Numbered from the stretch's first letter, positions 1-9,408 are shown. The stretch: 64,000 nucleotides of DNA from Vreelandella titanicae BH1 (GCF_000336575.1 NZ_AOPO01000002.1:62006-126005); one strand, 5' to 3'. Made by a program: numbers and translations. The notes: a model not told the origin generated them from the letters alone.

Positions 1-327
1 GCCAGTACCAGTGCGCCCGCGGCGACCCTGCAAGTGACATCGGTGGGCCTGGTTGAACGCTATCTGATGCGGCTGGGGCGAGACGATATTGCGCTTGCGC
101 CGGCACAGGTTGATGAGGTCAAAGCAGGTTATTCAGCAGAGGCGAATTTCTACCCTGGTCAACGGCTTCATCACGCGGTATTTGGCGTAGGCGAAGTGGC
201 GGCGGTGGAGGGAAGCGCCAGCGACCCGGTCATTGATGTGCGTTTTGATCAGGCAGGGCGAAGGCGACTCATTGCCCGCCGCGCACCCATTGAGCTACTC
301 GAAAATGGCTCAACGCTTGCTGGGTAA
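1..327 (+). CDS. C-terminal fragment of a protein entering from the left edge
   Basis: The frame is open from base 1 to the stop at 325-327, so this is the end of a longer gene; a GTG at 34 would give 97 residues but there is no reason to treat it as a start. The last 60 residues contain G-Q-R-x-x-H-x-x-F-G-x-G-x-V followed by a short beta-rich stretch, resembling the small Tudor/SH3-like tail found at the C terminus of UvrD/PcrA helicases and some other DNA- or RNA-polymerase-binding proteins. The rest of the protein is outside the window, so no function can be fixed. The 160 bases that follow hold no gene. Confidence 0.5.
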   Translation, partial: ASTSAPAATLQVTSVGLVERYLMRLGRDDIALAPAQVDEVKAGYSAEANFYPGQRLHHAVFGVGEVAAVEGSASDPVIDVRFDQAGRRRLIARRAPIELLENGSTLAG

Positions 328-487
328 GTCATTGATTTTCTAATAGTACACACTCTTTCACATTTGAACTCAAATTAAGCTTTAGAGCTGTTTGACTTAG
401 CATCGCCCTGCCGATTTAATACCCACACTTCTACCGAGTTAATACTCAGCAGCTCATAGTATATAACTAATGAAATAGGGAACGAGC

Positions 488-1717
488 ATGGTAAGGCAAG
501 TCACTTGGCTTTGCGCCATTTTGATCGTTACCCAAAGCGGCGCCTTGCTTGCTGATAACTCCCTACCTAATCTTGAATTCAATGGTTTTGGCACGCTGGG
601 GGTCGTTCACTCTGACGAGCAAAATGCTGACTTCATTAATGACCCTTTTGCTTCACAAGGTGCTGGATACAGCCATGATTGGAGCGCAGAAGTTGATAGC
701 CGCTTAGGGCTTCAAGCTACGCTGCATCTCACGCCTAAACTGTCCTCGGTTGTTCAAGTAGTCAGCGAGAAGCGGTATGACGGCTCTTACGCACCTGAGA
801 TTGAATGGGCGAATGTTCAATACGACATTACCCCTAATCTTAGTTTCCGCGTTGGGCGTATGGTGCAGAGCTCATTCATGGCTTCTGAACATCGTAAAGT
901 TAATTACGCCACTCCATGGGTGCGGCCTCCGCAAGAAGTTTATCGTCTAATGCCGGTGGCTAATTTTGACGGTGTTGATATGCGCTATCGATACCCAGTA
1001 GGGGAGACTACCAATGAATTGCAGTTGAATTTTGGTGGTGGCAGCGTTGATTACTCAACGGGTAGTATCGACGCCAGCGATTCCTGGGGCGTTTCTCACC
1101 GTACTCATTGGGGGGATGCCACCCTGTTCGCCAGCTACGGCGAACTGAAAGTAAGCGCAGATGAACTCTCACAATTTTTCGATGTTTACCGCCTCTTTGG
1201 TCTACCCGGTGAACAGCTTGCTAGCCGCTACGAAGTTGATGGTAAGCGTACGAGCCTGCTGAGTTTAGGGTTAGGTTATGACCCTGGGTCATGGTTTGTT
1301 ATGGGCGAGTGGGCACGCTCTTCGTCGCCTTCTCTGTTAGGGGAGAGCGAAGGAGCCTACATGACGTTAGGTTACCGTGTCGCCGAGTGGACACCGTATG
1401 TAGGTGTGGCGCGAGCAAAAGTCACCAGCAATACGTCAGAGCCTGGGCTAAATGCTGCCCTGTATCCATCGCCCTTTGCAGAAGGTGCCCAGCTCCTTAA
1501 CGGGATGTTGAATGAGCTACTATCCAGCGGAATACAGCAAGAAAGCATAACGGTTGGTGCACGCTGGGATTTCAGACCGGGTATGGCTCTTACGGCCCAA
1601 TATGATCACATCGATATGCGCTCAGGGACATCAGGGGGGCTGATTAATCAACAGCCCGAGTTTACCCCAGGTGGACGTATTAACCTGTTCAGCCTTTCGC
1701 TCGACTTTGTGTTTTAA
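488..1717 (+). CDS. Porin-like outer-membrane beta-barrel protein
   Basis: A 409-residue protein with a signal peptide (basic start, hydrophobic residues 5-20, likely cleavage near A-L-L-A-D). It then shows alternating aromatic/polar beta-strand sequence and a C-terminal strand ending in aromatic F (LSLDFVF), the usual sorting signal of outer-membrane barrels. ATG 488 follows a purine-rich AGGGAACGAG. The next two genes follow at once (11-bp gap, then an 8-bp overlap), so the three form an operon: barrel, PstS-like periplasmic protein and membrane GGDEF-EAL protein. The grouping suggests a sensing module in which a periplasmic ligand feeds c-di-GMP signalling; that is inference. Substrate unknown. 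Confidence 0.7.
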   Translation: MVRQVTWLCAILIVTQSGALLADNSLPNLEFNGFGTLGVVHSDEQNADFINDPFASQGAGYSHDWSAEVDSRLGLQATLHLTPKLSSVVQVVSEKRYDGSYAPEIEWANVQYDITPNLSFRVGRMVQSSFMASEHRKVNYATPWVRPPQEVYRLMPVANFDGVDMRYRYPVGETTNELQLNFGGGSVDYSTGSIDASDSWGVSHRTHWGDATLFASYGELKVSADELSQFFDVYRLFGLPGEQLASRYEVDGKRTSLLSLGLGYDPGSWFVMGEWARSSSPSLLGESEGAYMTLGYRVAEWTPYVGVARAKVTSNTSEPGLNAALYPSPFAEGAQLLNGMLNELLSSGIQQESITVGARWDFRPGMALTAQYDHIDMRSGTSGGLINQQPEFTPGGRINLFSLSLDFVF

Positions 1718-1728
1718 GGAGAGTGGCC

Positions 1729-2166
1729 ATGCTTAAACGTCTAACTGGATCCGGAATCAGCCTCTTATTGGGGGCGATGTTGAGCATGACTTATCATCCT
1801 GCTTCAGCCGAAGTATTGGTGGTGGTATCAGCCGAGGCGCCTTTTACTCGCCTTACCAGCAGCGATTTAAGGGATGTTTATTTAGGGCGCCGCACGCTAA
1901 TAGTTAACGGAGCACAGGTGGTGCCCTTGGATCTGACTGAAGGTACGGCAGCGAGAAGTGAGTTCTACACCCGCTACACGGGGCAAACCCCTGCGCAGAT
2001 CAAGGCACACTGGGCCAGGCAGATATTTACCGGGCGAGGGCAGCCGCCCCAAGCGCTGGCTAATAGTCGCGCAGTGGTAGAGCGATTAGTCAGTGATGCA
2101 AAAGCACTGGGCTATATAGACCCTTCCTTTCTTGATGAGCGTTTGAGAGTGGTGACAATTGAGTAG
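1729..2166 (+). CDS. PstS-like periplasmic substrate-binding protein, short form
   Basis: 145 residues from ATG 1729, chosen over GTG 1723 because AAGGAG at 1716-1721 is correctly spaced for the ATG. A signal peptide (hydrophobic residues 8-25, cleavage near A-S-A-E) is followed by a single small alpha/beta domain with the L-x-x-x-D-L-R-D-V-Y-L-G-R pattern typical of phosphate ABC-transporter binding-protein-like (PBP-like) proteins. It is about half the length of a true PstS and no permease or ATPase gene is near, so transport is unlikely. A role as ligand-binding partner of the adjacent membrane GGDEF-EAL protein fits the context. The last codons overlap the next gene. Confidence 0.65.
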   Translation: MLKRLTGSGISLLLGAMLSMTYHPASAEVLVVVSAEAPFTRLTSSDLRDVYLGRRTLIVNGAQVVPLDLTEGTAARSEFYTRYTGQTPAQIKAHWARQIFTGRGQPPQALANSRAVVERLVSDAKALGYIDPSFLDERLRVVTIE

Positions 2167-4462
2167 TCTCAATGATCCAAGAGGCCCGAGCCGGGTCAGC
2201 TCATCCAGAGCCTTTATTCATCGATGGTCACATCATCTTGTAGAGCCACTGGTACTCTTCAGCATCGTGGCTTTTATGATGTTATTGGTTATATGGGGAA
2301 GTACTTATTTTTTAGTCAATAAAGAGCGTATGTCCATTGAGCGTCAGGCAGAGCTGTCCGTGGGTGAAATCACCGACACCTACGAAGCAAGGGTTGTAAG
2401 GGCCCTCAGGGAAATTGACACGACACTGAAGTTAGTACGTTTTACCGCCAATAGCAGCAATCACTCGAGCGTGCTCAGTGTGTTAAATGAGCAGCGGCTG
2501 CTGCCTCCCGCACTGCTTTTTACCATCAGTATTGTTGATTCGCAGGGCATGGTTGTTGAGACCACTGATCCTGGGCTGCTTGGGCAGCGCCTAACGCCTC
2601 CTGCGCAAGCAATGCTGGACGATGATTACTTAGCCGTGGGAGAAAAGGATGCTAACCAGATTACCTTTACTCGGCCATTAAGGCCTGAGCAAGAATCTGC
2701 GCAAGGGGGAGGCTCAGGCTGGGTCATCATCGCTATTGATGCCAATTACTTTGTGAGCAGTTATGAAGTTCGATCTTTGGGCCAGCAGGGCATGCTGGCA
2801 CTCGTCGGTGCGGATGGCATCGTACGGGTCAGGCGTTCTGGAGATGTGATCCATTCAGGCGAGTTAATGGATATAGGAGCCTGGAAAAGTAGCACACTGG
2901 ATGCTGTTAGTGCGCCCTTTATGACCCACTGGCAAGGGGTTGAGCGTTACACACTGGTGCGCGAGCTGTATGATTTTCCACTCTCGATCGTGGTAGGGCT
3001 CTCTGCCCAGGAGCAGTTGGCCGCAGCTCACCAGCTTGCGCGAAACTATTGGCAGCGGGCCGGTTGGACTAGCGGCCTGCTACTCATCATTCTGGCTATA
3101 CTCGGTCGTTTGAGCTGGCAACTTCAGTGGGCGCGGCGGCGGGTAATGGAAGAGCGTGTATCACATGCTCAGCAGGTCGAACACTTAGCTTTCCATGACA
3201 CGCTAACCGATTTGCCTAATCGAGCCTTTTTGAGCCACTTGATTACTCAGGCCGTGAAGCTTGGCGGTCGCCATAGTGAATCCTTCGCGCTGCTTTTCTT
3301 GGATCTTGACCGCTTTAAGTTAATCAATGACACCTTGGGTCACGATGCCGGAGACCATCTCCTGCAAGAAGCAGCAAGTCGACTGACCACTTCGGTGCGT
3401 GAAAGTGATGTCGTCGCTCGGTTAGGGGGCGATGAATTTGTCATCCTTTTGAGTAAGGTTAGTCGACGAGACCAGATTGAGCCCATCGCCCAAAAAATTC
3501 TTTCAGCCATCAGAGAGCCCTTTATGCTAGCGGGCCAGGAGTGCCATGTCTCGGTAAGTATTGGTGTCTCGCTGTATCCGTTTGACGGGCTTGACGAGCA
3601 AACATTAATGAAAAGCGCTGATATGGCGATGTATCAGGCGAAGCTGCTGGGCAAAAACACTGTCCAGTTCTATACCGATGAATTAAGTGCGGAGATGGAT
3701 GTGCGTTTAACCTTGGAGTCTGGCCTGCATCGTGCGCTTGTGAGTCATGAGTTTAGGTTGTTCTTCCAGTCAAAGCATGACGTCGAAGTAGGTAGCACGC
3801 TTGGCATGGAGGCATTGCTTCGTTGGCAGCATCCAACGCTTGGATTGCTGGAACCCGCCCAATTCATGCCCCTGGCTGAAGAGAGCGGTTTGGCCATGCC
3901 TATCGCTCAATGGGTGCTCGAAAATGCCTGTAGGCAAAACATGCTGTGGCAACAAGAAGGGTTTCCCGCATTAACGATGGCGGTCAAGATTTCTGCACGC
4001 CAATTTTACGACAACAGCTTTGTGGAGAGTATCAAGGAGGCATTAGCCACTACTGGAATGGATCCCTGGCTACTTGAGTTGGAAATGACAGAGAGCATGC
4101 TGCTGCAGGATGTTCAGCGTACGGCGAGTCTCTTTGCCGAGATTAAAAAACTCGGGGTTAAGATAGTCATTGACGATTTTGGTACAGGGTATTCTTCTTT
4201 ATCTGACTTAAACGCTTTGCCTGTCGATACGTTAAAAGTAAGTTCTTCTTTGGTTAAGCGCTTATCAGGCACTCGTCGCGACCAGCAGTTATCGTCATCG
4301 GTCATTGAGTTGGGTAAACGTCTAGGGATGCAGGTGTTCGCGAAAGGGGTCGCTTCTCATGAGCAGTCCCATTTCATAGGCAGCCACTCCAGTCTCCCTT
4401 TTCACGGCTTTTATAGTAATAGACCGTTATCAGCAGAGGAGAGCTGTCAAAGGGAGAAATAG
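2159..4462 (+). CDS. Membrane GGDEF-EAL protein with degenerate EAL domain
   Basis: 767 residues from TTG 2159, overlapping the upstream stop by 8 bases. Transmembrane segments near residues 31-53 and 300-322 bracket a periplasmic sensor domain of the CACHE kind. The GGDEF domain is intact (GGDEF at 423-427, preceded by an R-E-S-D inhibitory I-site five residues upstream), so diguanylate cyclase activity is expected. The EAL domain keeps E551 of the EAL motif, the E of ELEMTE and the DDFGTGYSS aspartates. It has K for the metal-binding N (VKISARQF), S for D in the KID motif, KGVA for EGVE, and H for the Q near the C terminus. It probably does not hydrolyse c-di-GMP. Third gene of an operon with the barrel and PstS-like proteins. 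Confidence 0.85.
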   Translation: MSSLNDPRGPSRVSSSRAFIHRWSHHLVEPLVLFSIVAFMMLLVIWGSTYFLVNKERMSIERQAELSVGEITDTYEARVVRALREIDTTLKLVRFTANSSNHSSVLSVLNEQRLLPPALLFTISIVDSQGMVVETTDPGLLGQRLTPPAQAMLDDDYLAVGEKDANQITFTRPLRPEQESAQGGGSGWVIIAIDANYFVSSYEVRSLGQQGMLALVGADGIVRVRRSGDVIHSGELMDIGAWKSSTLDAVSAPFMTHWQGVERYTLVRELYDFPLSIVVGLSAQEQLAAAHQLARNYWQRAGWTSGLLLIILAILGRLSWQLQWARRRVMEERVSHAQQVEHLAFHDTLTDLPNRAFLSHLITQAVKLGGRHSESFALLFLDLDRFKLINDTLGHDAGDHLLQEAASRLTTSVRESDVVARLGGDEFVILLSKVSRRDQIEPIAQKILSAIREPFMLAGQECHVSVSIGVSLYPFDGLDEQTLMKSADMAMYQAKLLGKNTVQFYTDELSAEMDVRLTLESGLHRALVSHEFRLFFQSKHDVEVGSTLGMEALLRWQHPTLGLLEPAQFMPLAEESGLAMPIAQWVLENACRQNMLWQQEGFPALTMAVKISARQFYDNSFVESIKEALATTGMDPWLLELEMTESMLLQDVQRTASLFAEIKKLGVKIVIDDFGTGYSSLSDLNALPVDTLKVSSSLVKRLSGTRRDQQLSSSVIELGKRLGMQVFAKGVASHEQSHFIGSHSSLPFHGFYSNRPLSAEESCQREK

Positions 4463-4533
4463 CCCAGACAGACACCGCTTACCCTTTTACAGCCAATGTA
4501 GGGCAAGCAGTGCACAGGTTTTAGCCGACTACT

Positions 4534-6198
4534 TTACATATTAGGGTAGTTGGGTCCGCCACCGCCTTCTGGTGCTACCCAGGTAATATTTTGCGCTGGG
4601 TCTTTGATGTCGCAAGTTTTGCAGTGCACGCAGTTTTGGAAATTGATCTGAAAGCGTGGCTGGCCCGCGCTATCCTCTACCACTTCGTAAACACCGGCCG
4701 GGCAGTAGCGCTGCGCCGGTTCTGCGTATTTGGGCAGGTTTTCGCGGATCGGTAGCTCAGGATCGTCCAGGCGCAAATGACACGGCTGATCCTCTTCATG
4801 GTTGGTGTTCGACAGAAACACAGAGGTAGGCTTGTCGAAGGAGAGTTTGCCGTCCGGTTTGGGATAGTTAATCTTTTCAAACTCGGCTGCAGGCTTGAGG
4901 GCGCCATAGTCTGTGGTGGTGTCGTGGACGTTAGGCAGCTTGTTGCCCAGCAACTGGTGAGCAAAATTATATGCTCCACCGCCCACGGTGCCATATTTAT
5001 GGATCGCGGGGCCGAAGCTGGCGCTCTCTTTAAGCTCTTGGTAGGCCCAGCTGGCTTCCCATTTCTGGGTAAAGCTCGTTAGCTCCTGGGCGCCTTCATC
5101 ACCACCTTTGATCGCCTCAAATACGCTCTCCGCGGCAACCAAACCAGACTTCATGGCGGTGTGCAGGCCTTTGATCTTGGAAAAGTTGAGAGTGCCCGCA
5201 TCGCAGCCAATCAATAGCCCGCCGGGGAAGGTCATTTTGGGTAGGCTGTTAAAGCCCCCCTTGGTAATCGCCCGGGCGCCATAAGCCACGCGCTTGCCCC
5301 CCTCCAGATACTGACTAAGTACCGGATGATGCTTCATACGCTGAAATTCGTCGAAGGGCGAGAGCCACGGGTTCTGGTAGCCCAGATCCATAATCAAACC
5401 CACCACCACCTGCTGGTTTTCCGCATGGTAAAGAAACCAGCCGCCGTGAGCGTTTTTATCTAATGGCCAGCCAGAACCATGCAACACAAGCCCAGGCTCA
5501 TGCTTGTCGGCAGGCACATCCCACAGCTCTTTAAGGCCGATGCCGTAGTGTTGCGGGTCGCGTCCTGCATCCAGTGAGAAGTCTTTGATTAAGCGCTTGC
5601 CCAAATGCCCCCGCGAGCCTTCGGCAAACAGCGTGTATTTGGCGCGTAGTTCCATGCCCGGCATATGGCCATCTTTAGGGGTGCCATCTGCGGCAACACC
5701 CATGTCGCCAATCAGAATGCCGCGCACGGCGCCTTCTTCAATAATGACCTCTTGGGCGGCAAAGCCTGGGAAGATTTCTACGCCGAGGCCCTCTGCCTGT
5801 TCCGCCAGCCAGCGGCACAGATTGCCTGCACTGATTACATAGCGGGTAAGCTCGCCGCCGGTGTTATGCATGCTTTTAGGTACCAAGGCGTTGGGCACTT
5901 TCTGCGCTTTTTCGGCGTCTTTGAGCAAGAAAACGTCATCGCGAATCGCCGGGGTATTGAGCGGTGCGCCGCGCTCTTCCCAATCTGGAAACAGTTCCGC
6001 CAGTGCGCGAGGTTCAAAGACCGCGCCCGATAAAATATGTGCGCCAACTTCTGAGCCTTTCTCAACGACGCAAACCGTGAGCTCTTGCTCAGCCTCGTTG
6101 GCTTGCTGCATTAGTCGGCATGCGGCGGAAAGCCCGGATGGGCCCGCGCCGACAATGACGACATCAAAATCCATTACATCGCGTTCAACAGTTTCCAC
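4534..6198 (-). CDS. etfD: Electron transfer flavoprotein-ubiquinone oxidoreductase
   Basis: 554 residues, full length for the ETF-QO family. It passes electrons from reduced ETF to ubiquinone at the membrane, linking fatty-acid and amino-acid dehydrogenation to respiration. The N-terminal FAD Rossmann motif is VVIVGAGPSGLSAA (about residues 13-26). The C terminus carries the [4Fe-4S] cysteines: one in YCPAG and three in NCVHCKTCDIKDP. GTG 6198 is preceded by GGAGAAA; an internal ATG at 6174 is possible. It is divergent from etfB/etfA across a 509-bp region with a palindrome that could coordinate the two units. Confidence 0.95.
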   Translation of the reverse strand: METVERDVMDFDVVIVGAGPSGLSAACRLMQQANEAEQELTVCVVEKGSEVGAHILSGAVFEPRALAELFPDWEERGAPLNTPAIRDDVFLLKDAEKAQKVPNALVPKSMHNTGGELTRYVISAGNLCRWLAEQAEGLGVEIFPGFAAQEVIIEEGAVRGILIGDMGVAADGTPKDGHMPGMELRAKYTLFAEGSRGHLGKRLIKDFSLDAGRDPQHYGIGLKELWDVPADKHEPGLVLHGSGWPLDKNAHGGWFLYHAENQQVVVGLIMDLGYQNPWLSPFDEFQRMKHHPVLSQYLEGGKRVAYGARAITKGGFNSLPKMTFPGGLLIGCDAGTLNFSKIKGLHTAMKSGLVAAESVFEAIKGGDEGAQELTSFTQKWEASWAYQELKESASFGPAIHKYGTVGGGAYNFAHQLLGNKLPNVHDTTTDYGALKPAAEFEKINYPKPDGKLSFDKPTSVFLSNTNHEEDQPCHLRLDDPELPIRENLPKYAEPAQRYCPAGVYEVVEDSAGQPRFQINFQNCVHCKTCDIKDPAQNITWVAPEGGGGPNYPNM

Positions 6199-6707
6199 CC
6201 GGTTTCTCCTTATTCTCTTTAAGTGCCAGCGTTTACAAAGCTAATCTAAGGTTAACTCCAGGGAACTAGCTTATAAAAAGTCGGCCTTAATTTAAAACGG
6301 TCGTTTGCTTCTGGTTATGCCCCATGATAGGCATAATACCTGTGTCAGGTCACGCCTACGATGGTGAAAGGAGCATTTATTGACGGTATGCTTTGTTAAC
6401 CCTCGTTCAGTGCTACGACTAAGGCCGTAGTGGATGATTAAGCATTAGGTATTGTCGCTTTGTGGCAGGCTATGGCAAATTGGGAGGGTTTTTCAATTGC
6501 GCACCTATCAAACGCTCGATTGAATTTTATGCATTGAATTTAAAAGCGCCGCCATTTTTTGTTGGCAGCGCCTGTATTGGGGCAGGCGAATCGCTGTTGA
6601 GCGATTGCCGGTAAGTCTTCAATACACCACACATCTTAAAAAGGGGTATCCGCTGGGCGGGTGCCGTCTCAGGGTAACGGCTTTACGACAAGCCAAGCGA
6701 GGAACCT
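6199..6707. other. Divergent intergenic region between etfD and etfB
   Basis: 509 bases with no credible gene on either strand. It must hold the promoters of etfD (leftward) and etfBA (rightward). The only organised element picked out is the AAAAC-N4-GTTTG palindrome at 6294-6307, listed separately. The right half contains short GC-rich inverted stretches around 6547-6590 that could form a weak RNA hairpin in the etfB leader, without the T-run of a terminator. Confidence 0.5.
6292..6309. promoter_or_regulatory. Candidate PsrA/fatty-acid regulator operator
   Basis: TTAAAAC-GGTC-GTTTGCT is an imperfect palindrome with the arms and 4-bp spacer described for PsrA-type TetR-family repressors (TTCAAAC-N4-GTTTGAA), matching 11 of 14 arm positions. 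It lies 94 bp upstream of the etfD start in the divergent region shared with etfBA, which are known members of PsrA-type fatty-acid-oxidation regulons in related bacteria. No such regulator is encoded in the window. The assignment is by motif only. Confidence 0.35.
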
Positions 6708-7457
6708 ATGAAAGTACTCGTCGCGGTGAAACGCGTCATCGACTATAACGTCAAAATCCGCGTTAAGGCGGATCATTCGGACGTCGATCTTACCAACGTC
6801 AAAATGGCCATGAACCCCTTCTGCGAAATTGCCGTGGAAGAGGCGGTACGCCTGAAAGAGAAGGGCGTGGCGACAGAAGTCGTCGCCGTCACGGTAGGGC
6901 CCAAAGCCGCCCAAGAGCAACTGCGTACGGCATTGGCGCTGGGGGCAGACCGCGCCATCCATATCGAAACCGACGAGCGCGCCGAATCTCTGGCCGTGGC
7001 CAAGCTGTTGGCCAAAGTGGTCGAAGAGGAGCAGCCGGGGTTGGTGGTGCTGGGCAAGCAGGCCATCGACACCGACAACAACCAGACCGGCCAAATGCTC
7101 GCCGCGCTGACCGGCCTGCCGCAAGGCACCTTTGCCTCGGAAGTTGCAGTGGACGGTGACAAGGTGCATGTGACCCGTGAAATCGACGGCGGCCTGCAGA
7201 CTATTGCGCTGACGCTGCCAGCGATTGTCACCACCGACCTGCGCCTCAACGAGCCGCGCTACGCCAAGCTGCCCGACATCATGAAGGCCAAGAAAAAACC
7301 GCTGGATGTGAAAACCCCCGCCGACTACGGCGTCGAGGTCGCCTCCAAGGTCAGTCTGCTCAAAGTCGAGTCGCCCGCCGAGCGCAAAGGCGGCGTCAAA
7401 GTCGCCTCGGTAGACGAGCTGATCGACAAACTGAAAAACGAAGCCAAAGTTCTTTGA
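6708..7457 (+). CDS. etfB: Electron transfer flavoprotein beta subunit
   Basis: 249 residues, the standard EtfB length. With EtfA it forms the soluble heterodimer that accepts electrons from acyl-CoA and other dehydrogenases and hands them to ETF-QO. EtfB contributes the AMP-binding fold; the opening [18 protein letters not shown] and the segment [16 protein letters not shown] in the second half are family hallmarks. ATG 6708 follows AGCGAGGAACCT. etfA follows after a 70-bp gap that contains three near-repeats of a GCTTTGA/CTTTAAGA unit, without a terminator. Confidence 0.95.
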   Translation: MKVLVAVKRVIDYNVKIRVKADHSDVDLTNVKMAMNPFCEIAVEEAVRLKEKGVATEVVAVTVGPKAAQEQLRTALALGADRAIHIETDERAESLAVAKLLAKVVEEEQPGLVVLGKQAIDTDNNQTGQMLAALTGLPQGTFASEVAVDGDKVHVTREIDGGLQTIALTLPAIVTTDLRLNEPRYAKLPDIMKAKKKPLDVKTPADYGVEVASKVSLLKVESPAERKGGVKVASVDELIDKLKNEAKVL

Positions 7458-7527
7458 GATAAGCTCTTTAAGATAAGTGCTTTGAAAACCGTACTTTAAG
7501 AAAAGAGCTTTGAAAGGAGTTGATGCC

Positions 7528-8454
7528 ATGAGCATTCTGGTACTTGCGGATCTACACGAAGGCCAGCTGGCCGGCGCCACCGCCCACGTCGTAGCGGCCG
7601 CCCAAGCCATCGGTGGCGATATTGACGTTCTGGTGGCCGGTGAAGGGGTTCAAGCCGCCGCCGAAGCCGCCGCCAAACTTGACGGTGTAAGCAAAGTCCG
7701 CGTCGCGGATAACGCCGTTTACGCCCACCAGCTGGCCGAGCCCATGGGCGCGCTGCTGGCCGAACTGGCCGATGGCTACACCCACGTGCTGGCCAGCGCC
7801 TCCACTACCGGCAAAAACGTGCTGCCACGTTTAGCCGCGCTAAAAGATGTTAGCCAGCTGTCGGACGTTATCGCCGTGGACAGCGCCGATACCTTTAAGC
7901 GTCCGATCTACGCCGGTAACGCCATTGCGACGGTGAAAAGCGACGATGTGCTCAAGGTCATCACCGTGCGTTCCACCGGCTTTGATGCGGTCGGCACCAG
8001 CGGCAGCGCGACGGTGGAAGCCGTCGACGTAGTGGTGGACAACAGCCAGTCCAGCTTTGTCAAAGAGGAGCTGGCGCAGTCAGATCGTCCCGAATTGGGC
8101 GGAGCCAAGGTGGTGATCTCCGGCGGCCGCGGCATGGGCAACGGCGAAAACTTCAAGCTGCTCGACGGCATTGCCGACAAGCTGGGGGCTGCCATTGGTG
8201 CTTCCCGGGCCGCGGTAGACGCAGGCTTTGTGCCCAACGATATGCAGGTTGGCCAGACCGGCAAGATCGTTGCCCCAGATCTGTATATCGCCGTGGGTAT
8301 TTCCGGTGCCATTCAGCACCTGGCGGGCATGAAAGACTCCAAGGTGATCGTCGCGATCAATAAAGACGACGAAGCACCGATTTTCCAGGTGGCGGATTAC
8401 GGCCTGGTGGGGGATCTGTTTGAGATCCTGCCGGAACTTGAGAGCAAGCTGTAA
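7528..8454 (+). CDS. etfA: Electron transfer flavoprotein alpha subunit
   Basis: 308 residues from ATG 7528, preferred over TTG 7510 because GAAAGGAG at 7511-7518 serves the ATG. It is the FAD-binding subunit of ETF. The C-terminal FAD domain carries the signature VISGGRGMG, then [13 protein letters not shown] and V-I-V-A-I-N-K-D, all conserved in EtfA. The first half is the alpha/beta domain that packs on EtfB. The gene ends the etfBA unit and is followed within 30 bases by a strong intrinsic terminator. Confidence 0.95.
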   Translation: MSILVLADLHEGQLAGATAHVVAAAQAIGGDIDVLVAGEGVQAAAEAAAKLDGVSKVRVADNAVYAHQLAEPMGALLAELADGYTHVLASASTTGKNVLPRLAALKDVSQLSDVIAVDSADTFKRPIYAGNAIATVKSDDVLKVITVRSTGFDAVGTSGSATVEAVDVVVDNSQSSFVKEELAQSDRPELGGAKVVISGGRGMGNGENFKLLDGIADKLGAAIGASRAAVDAGFVPNDMQVGQTGKIVAPDLYIAVGISGAIQHLAGMKDSKVIVAINKDDEAPIFQVADYGLVGDLFEILPELESKL

Positions 8455-8480
8455 ACAATACCGTGATTCAATAGCGGTGG

Positions 8481-8511
8481 GCCGACTTCGCCAGAAGTCG
8501 GCTTTTTTTTT
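8481..8511 (+). terminator. Intrinsic terminator after etfA
   Basis: Perfect 9-bp stem GCCGACTTC (8481-8489) and GAAGTCGGC (8494-8502), 4-base loop, followed directly by nine T residues. It lies 26 bases after the etfA stop and separates etfBA from sodA. Confidence 0.93.
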
Positions 8512-8572
8512 GGCGGGTGTATTAGGTAAACTGGCAATAGTTGACTAAAGTACTGGGGCAAAAGGTAAGAAA

Positions 8573-8588
8573 AACCACCCCGGTGGTT
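8573..8588 (+). promoter_or_regulatory. Perfect palindrome in the sodA leader
   Basis: AACCACC (8573-8579), CC spacer, GGTGGTT (8582-8588): a perfect 7-bp inverted repeat about 70 bases before the sodA start. A TTGACT hexamer at 8541 could be a -35 box, which would put the palindrome in the 5' untranslated RNA or just downstream of the transcription start. It could be a hairpin or a protein site; it does not resemble a Fur or SoxS box. Confidence 0.35.
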
Positions 8589-8656
8589 GAAAAAGCTGCG
8601 GGCTGACCGCACATAGATAAGTGAAAGCAACGAAAGCCACTCAAGGAGATGATGAT

Positions 8657-9268
8657 ATGGCACATACACTACCCGAATTGCCGTACGCATATGACGCTCT
8701 CGAACCAAACATCGATGCGATGACGATGGAAATTCACCATTCTCGTCACCATCAAACCTACATCAACAACCTGAACGCCACGCTGGAAGGCACAGGTCTT
8801 GAAGATGTACCTGTCGAAGAGCTGGTCGCTAATCTGGATCGCGTTCCAGAAGCCAAGCGTCAAGCCGTTATCAATAACGGTGGCGGTCATGCCAACCACT
8901 CCATGTTTTGGCAAATGATGTCGCCTAACGGCGGTGGTAATCCCCAGGGTGATGTCGCAAAAGCGATTGACGCTGAGCTGGGTGGCCTGGAAGCCTTTAA
9001 AGAAGAATTCAAAAAAGCCGCCCTTGGCCGTTTCGGCAGTGGTTGGGCCTGGCTCTCCATTACTCCTGAAAAGAAATTGGTGGTAGAGAATACCCTGAAC
9101 CAAGACAGCCCGTTGATGCACGGCAACACGCCGCTGCTCGGTCTGGATGTTTGGGAGCATGCCTACTACCTGAAGTATCAAAACAAGCGTCCTGACTACA
9201 TTGCTGCGTTCTTTAACGTGGTTAACTGGGAAGACGTTGAGCGTCGTTATCAAGCTGCGATTAGCTAA
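8657..9268 (+). CDS. sodA: Superoxide dismutase, manganese type
   Basis: 203 residues from ATG 8657 with AAGGAG at 8643-8648; the in-frame codons upstream are leader. Converts superoxide to hydrogen peroxide and oxygen in the cytoplasm. Metal ligands of the Mn/Fe family are visible: H in [13 protein letters not shown] in [10 protein letters not shown], and D and H in [10 protein letters not shown]. The GGHANHS block, NQDSPLM and [11 protein letters not shown] follow Mn-type SodA rather than Fe-type SodB (which has NNAAQVWNH and related sequence), so Mn is favoured, though cambialistic enzymes exist. Its neighbour is the class Ib ribonucleotide reductase operon, which also uses manganese in many bacteria. 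Confidence 0.93.
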   Translation: MAHTLPELPYAYDALEPNIDAMTMEIHHSRHHQTYINNLNATLEGTGLEDVPVEELVANLDRVPEAKRQAVINNGGGHANHSMFWQMMSPNGGGNPQGDVAKAIDAELGGLEAFKEEFKKAALGRFGSGWAWLSITPEKKLVVENTLNQDSPLMHGNTPLLGLDVWEHAYYLKYQNKRPDYIAAFFNVVNWEDVERRYQAAIS

Positions 9269-9310
9269 TATTGCTATGAGCCGCTAACTGCGCCGGTTCA
9301 CGGCGCTGTT

Positions 9311-9343
9311 AAAAACCGTCCACTTTTTAGTGGGCGGTTTTTT
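9311..9343 (+). terminator. Intrinsic terminator after sodA
   Basis: AAAAACCGTCCAC, a 6-base loop, then GTGGGCGGTTTTT: an 8-bp GC-rich stem with one G-T pair, an A run on the left and a T run on the right. It isolates sodA from nrdHIEF and could work in both directions. Confidence 0.88.
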
Positions 9344-9408
9344 ATTGCCTGGGACAGTGTTTTAGGGGCAGGGTTGGGCATTAGCTGTCAATATCCTGTG
9401 GATGAAAA

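Noticed and set aside
6669..7610. 313-residue frame on the minus strand across etfB
   Set aside because: Shadow of the high-GC etfB/etfA codons: the plus strand encodes clear EtfB with family motifs, while this frame has low-complexity H/Q/L-rich sequence and no ribosome site.
8641..8656. N-terminal extension of SodA from ATG 8621
   Set aside because: The ribosome site AAGGAG lies inside the extension and serves ATG 8657, and SodA proteins begin at the M-A-H-T-L-P-E-L-P site.
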